NCBI GenBank assembly: GCA_029216955.1
Contig: JANAVB010029819.1
Location: 31,626,759 to 31,690,758, forward strand
Length of the DNA: 64,000 nucleotides
Source: Iris pallida
Lineage: Eukaryota; Streptophyta; Magnoliopsida; Asparagales; Iridaceae
Direction of reading: 5' to 3'
Both the position numbers and the translations under genes were made by a program. The notes under the pieces were generated by a model. It saw nothing but the letters and a program-made list of their open reading frames with translations, was not told where the DNA came from and searched no databases. Below, in pieces: positions 32,901 through 42,680 of this stretch. How positions within the stretch are numbered: the first letter of the stretch is position 1; each line of letters opens with the position of its first letter.

Positions 32901-33537
32901 AGATATGGATAGAGACAGACATAAACCTGATGTAATTTAGCATTAAACTATATACGAGCATTTATAGTAACTATTTACTTGTATAAATATAGGTTTTTAG
33001 GTTTTGGATGTTTAAGCTGTTTAAAAACCCCCCATATACTTTTGTTTTTCGGATGCAGTAATTAATGTTTGTGGTGTACGAACACGTAATTATTAATACA
33101 AAATTTGTGTATTACAGCTCTTTGATGTTTGCGATGTTCTGGATAATAGTATTATGTATGGTTTGTATATAATAATAATTATTAAAAATGTTACACAAAA
33201 TTTAGCTTGTCTTGACGATTATAAAACATCACAAATATCTTAATTTTCCTGCAAATATTTATTTCTTGACGGTTATTAACCGTCATCTAGGCCGGAGTCA
33301 AGATAAGTTTTCATCTATATTGACGTTTTTTAAAACTAATTTTTTGATGGCTAAAAGCAGTCAAGAAAACTATTTCATATGACGGCCAAAAACTGTCACC
33401 AAAAGCACTATCAGTGACCGTCAAGAAAAGGTAGGGACTTTTCTGACTATGGCCTACTTGACGGATCCGCAACCGTCAAGATACCCATTTCTTGACGTAA
33501 AAAAACTTGTCAAGAAAAGCCTTTGTTTCCTTCAGTG
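29991..33537 (+). mobile_element. Non-autonomous CACTA (En/Spm) transposon with captured sequence
   Basis: Starts CACTACAAGAAAAATG and ends CCTTCAGTG, imperfect inverted ends, flanked by ATT on both sides (29988-29990 and 33538-33540), the 3-bp duplication expected for CACTA. Subterminal repeats of TTGACGGTT and AACCGTCAAGAAA, in both orientations, cluster at 30010-30290 and 33200-33520, as for transposase-binding sites. No transposase was seen. The inside (about 30300-32900) looks like a piece of a cellular gene, so it would be mobilised only by a transposase from elsewhere. Orientation is arbitrary. Confidence 0.85.
30330..32740 (+). pseudogene. Captured gene fragment inside the CACTA element
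   Basis: Base composition changes sharply. A GC-rich, Pro/Ser-coding block (30490-30970) contains VNEFDFLLESIGLSP and HFLFDHPFFFDFDLILYSK, and a GT-type donor follows CTCAG near 31009. After AT-rich intron-like sequence there is an exon-like segment at about 31479-31545 (DLEVLREIAGCGIDLCSLIK) preceded by TCATTAG. Another lies near 32430-32680 (HNYHWLDSGRSYYYGWYKG). A plant 5' untranslated region with GAA repeats precedes the first block. The first block faintly recalls mTERF-family proteins; I would not rely on that. No intact ORF spans the parts. Confidence 0.45.
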
Positions 33538-34262
33538 ATTATGGTATCCATCTTGCACAAAACGAGATCTACCTATGAGATCACGTCTTTGGAACTATCC
33601 GCCATGTAATACATTTATTTTGGGATCCCGTTTAGTCTTCCAAAACCATGATGACGGCTATATACAATTGCAGAAAGGCCGTCGAAACCTTATTTATCCT
33701 ATGGTTGTACCTATTATATTTCTTAGATTCAATATTCCTTTGGATCCGTATCCCATTGATGGTACTCCATATGAACTTCATTGGTCTAGCAGGTTTCCTC
33801 CTCCTATCCCTCCTGTAGTTGGTGCCGGAGGCATACCACCTGCTACCAAGCTCCTCAGAATGCACCAGCTGATGACCCTCTAGAGCGAGCGATTTTTGGC
33901 TCGTTGCACTCTTGACGATGAGTGTTATCAGTAGCGCGCATCTGTCAGCTAGACACGGACTATCGTCTTGTACTAGTTCCAGACTCTGCGGGACGGTATC
34001 GCTGATCTTCAGTGGAGACTGACTCATTATCCCTCTGGTCCCACTCCGATACTTTGTCATCCAGACTTCACCGGACCCAGATTCGAGGATTGCTAGGCTC
34101 GACACTACTTTGATCCTTCTACAGCCTATACTTATCCCAGTCGTTCTACCAACACTGGTGATGATGAGAGTTGATGAGCGTCTTTGGGCTTTGGATAATT
34201 TTTGACTACATCTACTGCTGATGATGATGATCTTGTAGTTTCTACTTTTCTGCACTAGTTAT
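33538..34262 (+). pseudogene. Envelope-like ORF of element E, C-part
   Basis: Resumes right after the CACTA element (YGIHLAQNEIYL at 33540) and runs with stops and shifts to about 34260: IHLFWDPV, then Pro/Ser-rich text. It has no single open frame. The assignment depends on position, being continuous with 29418-29990 once the CACTA is removed and followed by the purine tract and LTR of E. The long minus-strand frame over 33632-34255 is a shadow without family resemblance. Confidence 0.45.
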
Positions 34263-34468
34263 AGTTAACTCTCTTTCAGACTTCCTTATTTATTTCGTTA
34301 GTTTTTGTACTTGCATGCTATTGTTAGTGAGTTTGGTGATATCTATCAAATTCTACTTATGTAGTTTGATTATTATAGGCCATGTTTATTATTTTTGGGT
34401 ATGATTATGCTATCTTCTTCTTTGTTCGTACTCACTACTTGCGTGGGAGCATTCATTTTGATCAAATG

Positions 34469-34486
34469 ACAAAGGGGGAGAAGAGT
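34469..34486 (+). promoter_or_regulatory. Upstream purine tract of element E
   Basis: ACAAAGGGGGAGAAGAG, about 140 bp before the main tract. An AAAGGGGGAGA stretch of this sort recurs at the 3' end of SIRE-type elements. Confidence 0.5.
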
Positions 34487-34607
34487 ATATAGAAAATGTG
34501 CCAAATATCAACAAATGCCAATGCTAAGTACCAAACCAAGAAGGTATAAAATGTTCAAGTTATTTTTTTGATATTATTTGGTCTAAACTAAAAGTTTGCT
34601 AATAATT

Positions 34608-34619
34608 AAAGTGGGAGAT
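34608..34619 (+). promoter_or_regulatory. Polypurine tract of element E
   Basis: AAAGTGGGAGAT immediately before the LTR start TGTTAG; the classical copia arrangement. Confidence 0.8.
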
Positions 34620-35599
34620 TGTTAGCCCATATGTCATAGTCACACTTGATTTTGATGACCAACATAAACTTTAGTCGATACGCAAATAATACATTACAGG
34701 TACAAAAACATAATGTATACTTCCAACATGCTACTACTCGTCGTCTTCATCGTACAAAAACTACAGATGCTGGTCAAGACTTGTTTTACATTTTATTATG
34801 TATTTTTCCTTTTATTGAATCTAAAAAATGTGAGGTTGATCGGATTGGCAACTTTCTTTCTACTGAACTCCATTGTCCAAAATAAGCCAACTTATCTAAC
34901 CCACATTCTATACAAAGTCGATACCGAATTCCATATCAAATACCAATACAAAAAGCCCAACAAAAATGAGAATATGTTCATCATAGAACTCAAGCCGAGT
35001 TTGGCCCAAATTCACCCCGAGTTCAGTCAGGTTAGTTCCAGACTATTTTGGTCTTCCTGAATATCTCTAACCACTTTTCAAAATATAAAAATTGTGGACC
35101 CAAATCATGCCAAGTTCTGCCCCCAAAAATGCTATAAATAGAGGAGAACTTCGCATTCCAAATCATTCATTCACTCTTCTCTTCTCTCTCTATTTAAAAG
35201 CATTCTAGAGTTATTCATTTTTATATATAGCCTTAAACTCCTATCCAAGCCAAGTGACTTTTCAATTCAATCTAGAGTTTGGTCCGAGTTATAAAGAATG
35301 CTTTATAAAAATGTTCAAGTTTTCACAGTTTGTCTCAGTTGAAGTTGCGAGTCCTTCGGACGAAAACTCGTGTTATAAGGAGCTGCAAGCGCTCGGTTAG
35401 ATCTTGTGCCATAATGGATTAACATCGAACAAGAGTACTTGAGTTGTACTAGTTCTCTCAGAGGGATACCAAATACATAGTTATGTCATGAGTTTACTTT
35501 TCTGATGATCTTTACTTTACGCATTTCAATTCTTATAGTATGATATCATGCCCAGTATTTCATACCTGTGCCATATTTCAATTCTTATATATATTTACA
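34620..35599 (+). repeat. 3' LTR of element E
   Basis: Starts TGTTAGCCCATATG right after the purine tract. The end at TTTACA (35599) was chosen because unrelated repeat R1 starts at once after it. At 980 bp it fits SIRE-type LTRs. It holds CTATAAATAG at 35132-35141 and a short repeat (ATTTCAATTCTTATA) at 35523 and 35575. The partner LTR is outside the window. Confidence 0.75.
35132..35141 (+). promoter_or_regulatory. TATA box of element E LTR
   Basis: CTATAAATAG, followed about 30 bases later by a CT-rich stretch (TTCACTCTTCTCTTCTCTC) typical of plant transcription-start regions. Confidence 0.75.
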
Positions 35600-35784
35600 A
35601 CTATCTCCGTGCACATAGCTGCACTGCAGCGTTGCTACTATCGTGCGCCTGGCCGCGTGAGACGTGAGGGTTGCATCGTGCGGTGACTCGGTAGCAGCGT
35701 CGTCGACATTGCGGGTTGGGTCGTGCGACTGCTGTACTGTGTTGGGGGAGAGTTAGGACTTAGGTTTTCCTTGTTGCTACATAT

Positions 35785-35790
<6 letters not shown>
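35600..35790 (+). repeat. Unclassified repeat R, copy 1
   Basis: GC-rich about 190-bp unit with the landmarks CTCCGTG, GCGCCTGGCCGCGTG, GAGGGTTGCATCGT, GGTGACTCGGTAG and ending AGGACTTAGGTTTTCC. Copy 2 is at 35838-35992 and an inverted copy at 55078-55245. Each borders a dinucleotide tract. No ORF, LTR ends or clear pol III boxes were found. Confidence 0.75.

Positions 35791-35826
<36 letters not shown>
35788..35826. repeat. (CA)n microsatellite
   Basis: About 19 uninterrupted CA units between R copies 1 and 2, followed by a short AT run. Confidence 0.95.
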
Positions 35827-35828
<2 letters not shown>

Positions 35829-35837
35829 ATATATATA

Positions 35838-35988
35838 AGCATTGCTGCTATCGCACGCTTGGCCGCGTGCAGCCATGAGGGTTGCATCGTACGGTGACTC
35901 GGTAGCCGAGTCGACGACAGTCACGGGTTAGGTCGTACGACTGCTGTCCTGTGGTTGGGGGAAGAGCTAGGACTTAGGTTTTCCTAAT

Positions 35989-35992
<4 letters not shown>
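35838..35992 (+). repeat. Unclassified repeat R, copy 2
   Basis: Same orientation as copy 1 and similar over most of its length (CTTGGCCGCGTGCAG, GAGGGTTGCATCGTACGGTG, GGACTTAGGTTTTCCTAA). It runs straight into a long AT tract, as copy 3 does in inverse orientation. Confidence 0.75.
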
Positions 35993-36035
<43 letters not shown>

Positions 36036-36107
36036 TATAATATATATATATATTTTTATATATATATATTATATATATAGATATATATATATATAATATA
36101 TATAATA

Positions 36108-36152
<45 letters not shown>

Positions 36153-36242
36153 AATATATATAATTAATATATATATATATATATAATATATATATATAAA
36201 AATATATATATATATATTATATAAAATATAATATCTATATAT

Positions 36243-36277
<35 letters not shown>

Positions 36278-36381
36278 ATATTATTTATATATAATATATC
36301 TATATATATATATTATATATATATATATATTATATATATATATATATATATTATAATATATATTATATATAATATATATAT

Positions 36382-36434
<53 letters not shown>

Positions 36435-36465
36435 TATATATAGAATATATATATATATATATATA
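35993..36465. repeat. Long (AT)n-type microsatellite
   Basis: About 470 bp of nearly pure A/T with TATA and AATATT variants. Nothing else can be read in it. Confidence 0.95.
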
Positions 36466-36806
36466 CGTATTCACAAATTAGTAATAGGTAAATCTATAGG
36501 ATTCTCTATAAGTCAAAGATTTATTTGTATATATACTAAAAATTGTACATATATAAAAATATTTATATAAAACAATACGTCCGTATATATATATGTTACA
36601 TGAATATATATAAAAATATCTTTTCATATATATTCATATAAATTCCATACATGTATATGGTAGTAGATATTTATATATAACAAGTATGTAATACAAATCA
36701 AAATACCAAAATATCAAGAATGGATAAAACAAATATTTATAAAAAATAATTATGAGTGAAAATACTATATAAATAAATTTACAAGTTATATAACCTTGTA
36801 AATAGT

Positions 36807-36842
<36 letters not shown>

Positions 36843-36884
36843 ATAATATATATATTATATATATATTATATATATTTAAAACAC
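36466..36884. other. AT-rich spacer, no gene
   Basis: A/T-rich unique-looking sequence with a second TA/CA microsatellite at about 36808-36880 that abuts the 3' end of the LINE. I see no coding or RNA feature. Confidence 0.6.
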
Positions 36885-36949
36885 CCATTTTATTAATGAA
36901 GGCCAAAAGGCCGAACCTTTACAAGTATACCATGAGGCGCAAAATGCCG

Positions 36950-39900
36950 ATCCCTATACACGTGTATGACAAAAGTAGAGCAAAACTCAGGTAGAGAAGA
37001 CTCAAACGGCTGGTCCGAGGAGGAAGAGAGTTCCAGAATCCCGTGTGACCATGATGGCAGTGGGTTCTCCTTTTATGGCACTGGCGAATGGTTTCTCGGA
37101 TAAGTTGGTTGGCGTTGTACTGGCGGCCCTCATATCTCGCTTTGTTTCGATTTTCTAGAGCACCCATGTGGCTGCCGCAGCGATGATCTGGTGGCCGTGA
37201 GACGCTGATGCCCAGGTTGCCATGAGGTGGTAGAAGTTGTCGCCCCAGTGAGGCAGTTGGCAACGCTGGGATAGAGCTCTCCAGACCTAGATCGGCAGGT
37301 CACCTTGACTTAGGATGTGGTTGACAATTTTCGATTGACGTTCTGCGTAGCATGTACAAGTGGAAACAAGGCTGAACCCGATGGTATTGAGAGCGCCATC
37401 AGTGGGGAGGATATTGCGAAGGACTCTCCAGATGAGGAAGGACCACTTCTTTGGGATGCAGGTCTGCCAAAAGGAAGCAACTGTAGGAGGTGGGGCCGCA
37501 TTGCCTAAGATCACCCTTCTGGCCGACTTCACCGAGAATGCACTATTAACCTCATGCGACCACTCGAGCTTGTCAGCGTCCGGTCCGATCTTAACGCTAC
37601 TACGGCGAACGTAATTGACCGCCTCAGACCCGGACCAATTCCTGATTTTGATCTAATTCCCGGTGGTATTAGGAAAGTCCCATAATTCCTTGATAGTGTT
37701 GTTCTGTGGGGCTGCAGAAATGTTGGGCAGCAAACTATCGTCGACCCAGTGCTCCAGAAATGGCGATGCTTCGTCGATTCTGACCTTTAGGCGAATCGCC
37801 GGCTCGGCCAAGGACCGTCTAATAAGAATGTGACGCCAGGCCACAGAAGATCTGCTGTTCGTGATGGCCTTCGACGGGTAGATGTGTTTGAAGTATCTGG
37901 CCTTCATGAACCTGGCCCATAAGTTATTACTCGTATGCAGCATCCACCACAATTTCATGGAGAAGGCGTTAACGATGTAAGAAAGTTTGGTGAATCCCAG
38001 GCCCCCCTCCTCGGTGGTATGAGCCATAGAATTCCAGCTGGCACAATGGTTCTTATCGTGACCGCCACTGTGTCTCCAGAGAAATTTGCTGAAGATGCAC
38101 TCGATGTAGGATAGCACTTTCTTGGGGGGGAGCATGCCGCTAGGGTATAGATGGAAATGGATGAGAGGACGTGTTTGATGAGGATCATCTTGCCTCCGGA
38201 GGAGAGTGTGGTGTTGTGCCAGCCCTCGAGCTTCTTTCTGATGCGAGTGATCAGGTTTTCAAAAATCCCTGCGTTAGATCTGCCGTAGACAAGGGGACAC
38301 CCCAGGTAGTGGAATGGAGGATGCTGGATGGAGAAAGAGGTGATGGTCGCAATACTCGCCGCTTGTTATCTCTTAAGGTTGTGGTGGGTATAGATAACAC
38401 TTTTATCCGTGTTAATCTTCTGCCCGGAGCACCTCTCGTATCTCTGGAGCGTGTTGTGGACCATGTCTACGGATTCGACGTTCCCGTCGGAGAATATGAG
38501 GATGTCGTCAGCGATTGCCTGGAGGGTGATGATTGGGCATCCGCTGGCAGTGTGGTAGTACTGGAAGTTGGAGGAGCCCGCCATCTGATTAAGGTTTCTG
38601 CTCATAGCGTCCGCCGTGATGATGAAGATGGTGGAAGACAGAGGATTTTCTTGACTAACCCCACGATTTGATTTAAATAATCCGTCCGCATGGCCGTTAA
38701 TAACTGTAGAGAACCACGAGTTGCTGATCGATCTCCATACGATGTTGGTCCAAGTTTCAGAAAATCTGAAAGCTCTGAGGACCCATATCATGAATTGCCA
38801 ATCTAGTCTGTCGTAGGCTTTTTCCATGTCCAATTTGATGGCAATGTAGCCCCCTCTTGCTGGGAGCTTCATTTAGGTGACTAACTCTTGGGCCAACATG
38901 ATGTTATCGTGGATATTTCTTCCTCGAATAAACCCACTCTGCTCCTCCGAGATGATCTTGGGGAGAAGGCCTGCCATGCGAGAGGCGATGATCTTGGATA
39001 TGATCTTATTGGTGAAGGTGCAGAGACTGATAGGGTGAAAGTCGTAGAACGTCTCTGGGTTGTCTTTTTTCGGGATGAGGATTAGGTTGGTGCTTGAGAT
39101 GGCTCTTGGGCAGGTTGCTCCCTGGAGGAAGGCGAGACCGCACTGTGTATGTCTCCCTTGATGATGTCCCAGCAAGTAAGGAAAAAGGTTCCCAAAAATC
39201 CGTCTGGCCCGGGGGCGCTGTGTTCGTCGAGGGTCCAAACTGTGTCTTTCACTTCGTCCTCTGAGGGGGGGTGTTCGAGCCTGGTATTGTCGGTATCACT
39301 GACGAGATGGGGAACCTTGTCTAGGAAGGCGTTGTCTTTGGTAACCGTATCTTTGGAGAATAGTCTAGAGTAGAACTTAGTAGCCTCTGCTTGTATGCCC
39401 TTAGGATCGCTGATGTTGGTACTGTCGTCACCGGCAATCTGGTTGAGGTTAAGTTTTTGCCTGCGACCATTAACGCGGGCATGAAAAAAGCTGGAGTTAT
39501 TGTCCCCCTCACTGTCCTATTTGATCTTGGCTTTCTGTTTCCAAAAATTAGTCTCAATTTTCTGCCTGAATTTGAGGATCGCTTTGGTGAGGTTCAGCGC
39601 CTTCCTGGATTCAGGCGAACAGTCGGTTTTTTATCTGGCTTCGGCACGAGTAACGTCATCCTCGGCCTCGCGAATGGCTTGGAAGATGTTGCCGTAAGCT
39701 TGCTTGCTCCAGGTCGCCAGAGCTTTCCTCGTGGCTTGGAGTTTGTAAGCCACCTGTTTGACAGGTTCGATGGAATCTGGGGGGTGCTCGCTCCAGAAGT
39801 CCAGGAAACAGATGCTTTTCCTGGGCTTGAAGGGGGTGTTGGCAATTTCCACTAGCTGGGGAGTATGGTCTAATTCTGTGGTATTAAGGTGAGAGAGCTT

Positions 39901-40462
39901 GGAGAAAGGTCCTATCCCTAGCCATTGAGCGTTGGTTACACCCTGTCGAGACAGGAGAATTGCCTACGGTCGCCTGCCTGCATGTTGTACCAGGTGAATG
40001 GCAGGAAGGGGGGAGGGCGGCCTCCAATTTTCTTATCTCTGCAGGTGATAGCGTTGAAGTTCCCGATGCAAAGCCATGGAAGGTTATAGTTGTGGTTGTT
40101 GATGTTCTGGAGGTCGTTCCATAGATGTCTGCGATCGGCGATGTCGCAGCTGCCGTGAATTGCAGAAGGATGGCGTGGTTAGGGATCAAAGGGGGTTTCA
40201 TCCAGCATGAAAGGGCTTGACTGGAATCGTGGATGACTCCGATTTGAACGGCCTTGGAACATAGGATCCAAATGTCGTGTCTGCCAGCTATGGCCGAGTG
40301 AAAGCCTAACTGCAGTTGGATGGATTTGAGTTTCTTGTAAGGGATTTTGGGTTCGATGATAATCAAGATGTCGATCTTGTGTGTTTTCTTAAGACCAGTT
40401 ATTCTCCTCATAGTAGGTTTGTTCGCAAGACCGCGGACGTTCCAAGAGAGGATGTTCAGCAT
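36950..40462 (-). pseudogene. LINE ORF2: endonuclease, reverse transcriptase, zf-RVT
   Basis: ORF2 nicks target DNA and copies LINE RNA there. The start at 40462 gives MLNILSWNVRGLANKP, the first motif of APE-like endonucleases, and the catalytic Glu motif appears as IIIEPKI. The endonuclease runs to about 39900. A linker (39850-39320) leads to reverse transcriptase at 39240-37650: ISSTNLILIPKKDNPETF, FHPISLCTFTNKIISKIIA, EEQSGFIRGRNIHDNI, AIKLDMEKAYDRLDW, GVSQENPLSSTIFI, then AIADDILIFSDG near 38500, where usual FADD is IADD. The C-terminal FLIWRVLRNILPTDGAL (37300-37430) is the zf-RVT region. Several shifts and stops. Confidence 0.85.
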
Positions 40463-40499
40463 TATTGGGGTTTTGGGAGGTGTTGGTTGGACTGCTTAG

Positions 40500-41790
40500 C
40501 AGGACCTAGTGTGCATGGATGGGGACTTTGCGGACCCTTTCTTGTCCGATTTCCTGGTAGCTGTAGGTGCTCCCTCCGCTGTGTTGGACGAGGTTTGTGG
40601 GTTTCTCAGAGCTTTGTGGGTGTGCGACCGTTTTTTCTTGCCGAATCGAGATCGGGTTTCTCCGATGGGATGAGGAGGGAGGCGTCAGATATTTCGATCT
40701 AGTCGACTTCCGCCTGGAGAGGGAATCCGGCGGCGATGACCTGCAGGCCTCTTCTAGCCTGCTCTGCCCTAGAATAGCCAAAGATCAATGGTGGAATTTT
40801 CGTGCACTGTTGGAGGTCGGTGGCGGCCAGAAGTACCGAGAGGGACTCCTCTGCTTCCTCAAGGGGTGGGGTGCTGAGATCCTCTGAGTCCGAGCTGAGG
40901 TCCTTGATGAGATCATCGGGAAGGGACAACTCCTTGGAGGAGCTAATAGCCTCTACCACGAGGGCGTCGAACTGATTGGCCAGAGAAAGGGCAAGAGGGT
41001 GGAATGGGATCACGACATTCTCCATGGAGTTGCCTCTGTCGGATTTTCGCTGGAGTTGAATTTGGTGTGGGAGTTCGGTAGGGGAATCAATGGTGGTTGG
41101 GGGTTTTTGTAGCCTGTTTCCTTTGTGGTGGGGCCGGTCCATTTTTTTCTTAGTTCTGGATGGAGACGGAAGAATGCTTGGATGAGTGACCGCGAAGATG
41201 GTAGTTGGGGCAAAAGATGATGTGATTGTCGTAGATAATTTGATGGGTATGAGTCCGGTTGTCGAGTTCAATGAGTATGTGGCTTGGGGGCTCCGAAGTG
41301 AGGTCGAGCTCCATACATCTTGGCGTAGATGCTTTAGTCAGATTATGGTTTCAGCAGCAGCGACGGCTACGAAGTCCGAAGGAGTTGACTATACGCCTAA
41401 GGGCTAACGGAACAAAGCAAATGAGGGGAAGATGGGTAAGGTGACCCAGGCGGACGCCGTCGCTGAGTCTTCCTCGATGTTAAGTTTGGTGACCACTTGA
41501 TAATCTTCATTGGTGGAAATCAACTCTCCCGGTGCCTTTGGCCCATACTGTCATGTGGTCAAGGTCGGAGGAAAGGTTGTAGCAGAATATGCCTCGGGTC
41601 GAGGGGGGCTACTATGTACTCAGCCGATAGCCACCAACCGGCTATGACCACTGCGACCTTGGCGAGTTTGGGACAGCCAGAGGAGAATTTGAGCATGAAG
41701 GAGTAGGGAAAAGAAGTGGCCAGAGACGAGAGTTCCTGGTCGGTGAATGGCACCTTCGGCATGGACACTGTCGGCAGATATTCTATTCAG
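40500..41790 (-). pseudogene. LINE ORF1 (DUF4283-like RNA-binding protein)
   Basis: ORF1 of plant L1 elements binds the element RNA. Around 41768 it reads VPFTDQELSSLATSF, LKFSSGCPKLAKVAVVIAGW and PLDPRHILLQ, resembling the start of DUF4283. PPMKIIKWSPNLTS near 41500 and a knuckle-like IIFCPNYHLRGHS near 41210 follow in shifted frames. A clean stretch at 41271-40699 continues to Lys/Pro- and Ser-rich text (ELSLPDDLIKDLSSDSED) that ends close to ORF2. At least three frame breaks. Confidence 0.75.
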
Positions 41791-42675
41791 GAAGAGAGAC
41801 GTCCGGGATCAGGGGACCCGATTTGGGGACCCTGTCCAGACGAAGGAGTCTGCGAAGGAAGGGGTCGGGCAAGGAGAAGGACCCGACGGTGGTCTGCCCG
41901 CAATCTGGGTTACACCGGGGATGCGGAGCCCAAGGAGGATTGGAGATGCTCGGGGAAGGTGGGAGCGGAGTTGTGCCCAATCGGGCCCCCTGGGTTGGAT
42001 TAGGAGGAAGGGGAGAGTCAGGGGGCGCCCGCGCTATGGAACGAGGCAAGGTTGTGCCCTGAGGGGGCAGCTGCTGGGGAACGGAGAGCAACGCTGGCGT
42101 GCCCGGAAGAAACTACGACCAGTGCTAAAACCCGTCGGGCCAGCCCAGCCGAGTCGGGAAGGAGCATCACGTCGTCGATAGAAGCTGGCGAGGACGAGGA
42201 GGATGGGAGAGGAGGCAGAGGAACGAGGTGGGTTGCGCTCCAAGGTGGCGCAAGGGGAGTAGCCCCACCACGACGGGTAGGGAAGCCTGTCAAAGGGTAG
42301 GGTTCACGAATACGCGCAGGATCACCCTGGGGAAGGGATGCGCCCCGCGAGGCGCAACCAGAGGAGGTGGGCCAGAAGGTTCTGAGATGGCGGCCAAAAA
42401 GGCGGACTCTTCCGCACCCAAATAGGCACTGCGACCAGCGAATGCCACATGGCCATGGTGGACTGCGCCAAAGGGGCCCCGGGTTGACTGCGCCAGGAGG
42501 GCCAAGCAGGTCAAAAGACCTAAAGGTACGCGGCATCCATGGAAGGCCACGTGGCCGGGATGTACTGCCAGAAGTGCCCAAAGGGGCGCCGCTACCAGCG
42601 ATGGCCTCGAGGCCATGGATGATGCGCCAACGGAGCCCCCAGGGTGGACTTCGCTATGAGGGCCTGACGGTTTGG
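41791..42675 (-). promoter_or_regulatory. GC-rich 5' region of the LINE, inner part
   Basis: CpG- and GC-rich sequence upstream of ORF1. Long frames in all phases here are composition artefacts. Two related blocks about 165 bp apart (CCAGCGAATGCCAC near 42437 and CCAGCGATGGCCTC near 42596, both followed by GCGCCAA and GGAGC/GGGGC) suggest degenerate monomers. Internal LINE promoters usually lie here; no specific box was identified. Confidence 0.5.
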
Positions 42676-42680
42676 GGAGG

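Larger units (their letters stand above)
24038..35599 (+). mobile_element. Element E: degenerate SIRE-like Ty1/copia retrotransposon
   Basis: Plus strand, the outermost element of the nest. It begins inside gag because element C separates it from its 5' part (left of the window). Order: gag zinc knuckle, protease, integrase, reverse transcriptase, RNase H, a spacer, an envelope-like/putative plant transposon ORF, purine tracts and the 3' LTR. Integrase before reverse transcriptase marks Ty1/copia. The extra 3' ORF and the YVDDIIFGSTN motif suggest the SIRE/Maximus lineage. It is broken by C, a LINE fragment and a CACTA element, and carries many stops. Confidence 0.85.

Noticed and set aside
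33632..34255. 207-codon minus-strand frame
   Set aside because: Antisense to the copia 3' ORF, no recognisable domain, unrelated to neighbours.
36634..36906. Ile/Tyr-rich minus-strand frame
   Set aside because: Encoded by AT microsatellite; not a gene.
38171..38671. 166-codon plus-strand frame over the LINE reverse transcriptase
   Set aside because: Shadow of the minus-strand reverse transcriptase, which carries the DMEKAYDRLDW and ADD motifs.
41747..42616. Several long frames on both strands in GC-rich DNA
   Set aside because: GC-rich LINE 5' region where stop codons are rare; no family motif in any frame.
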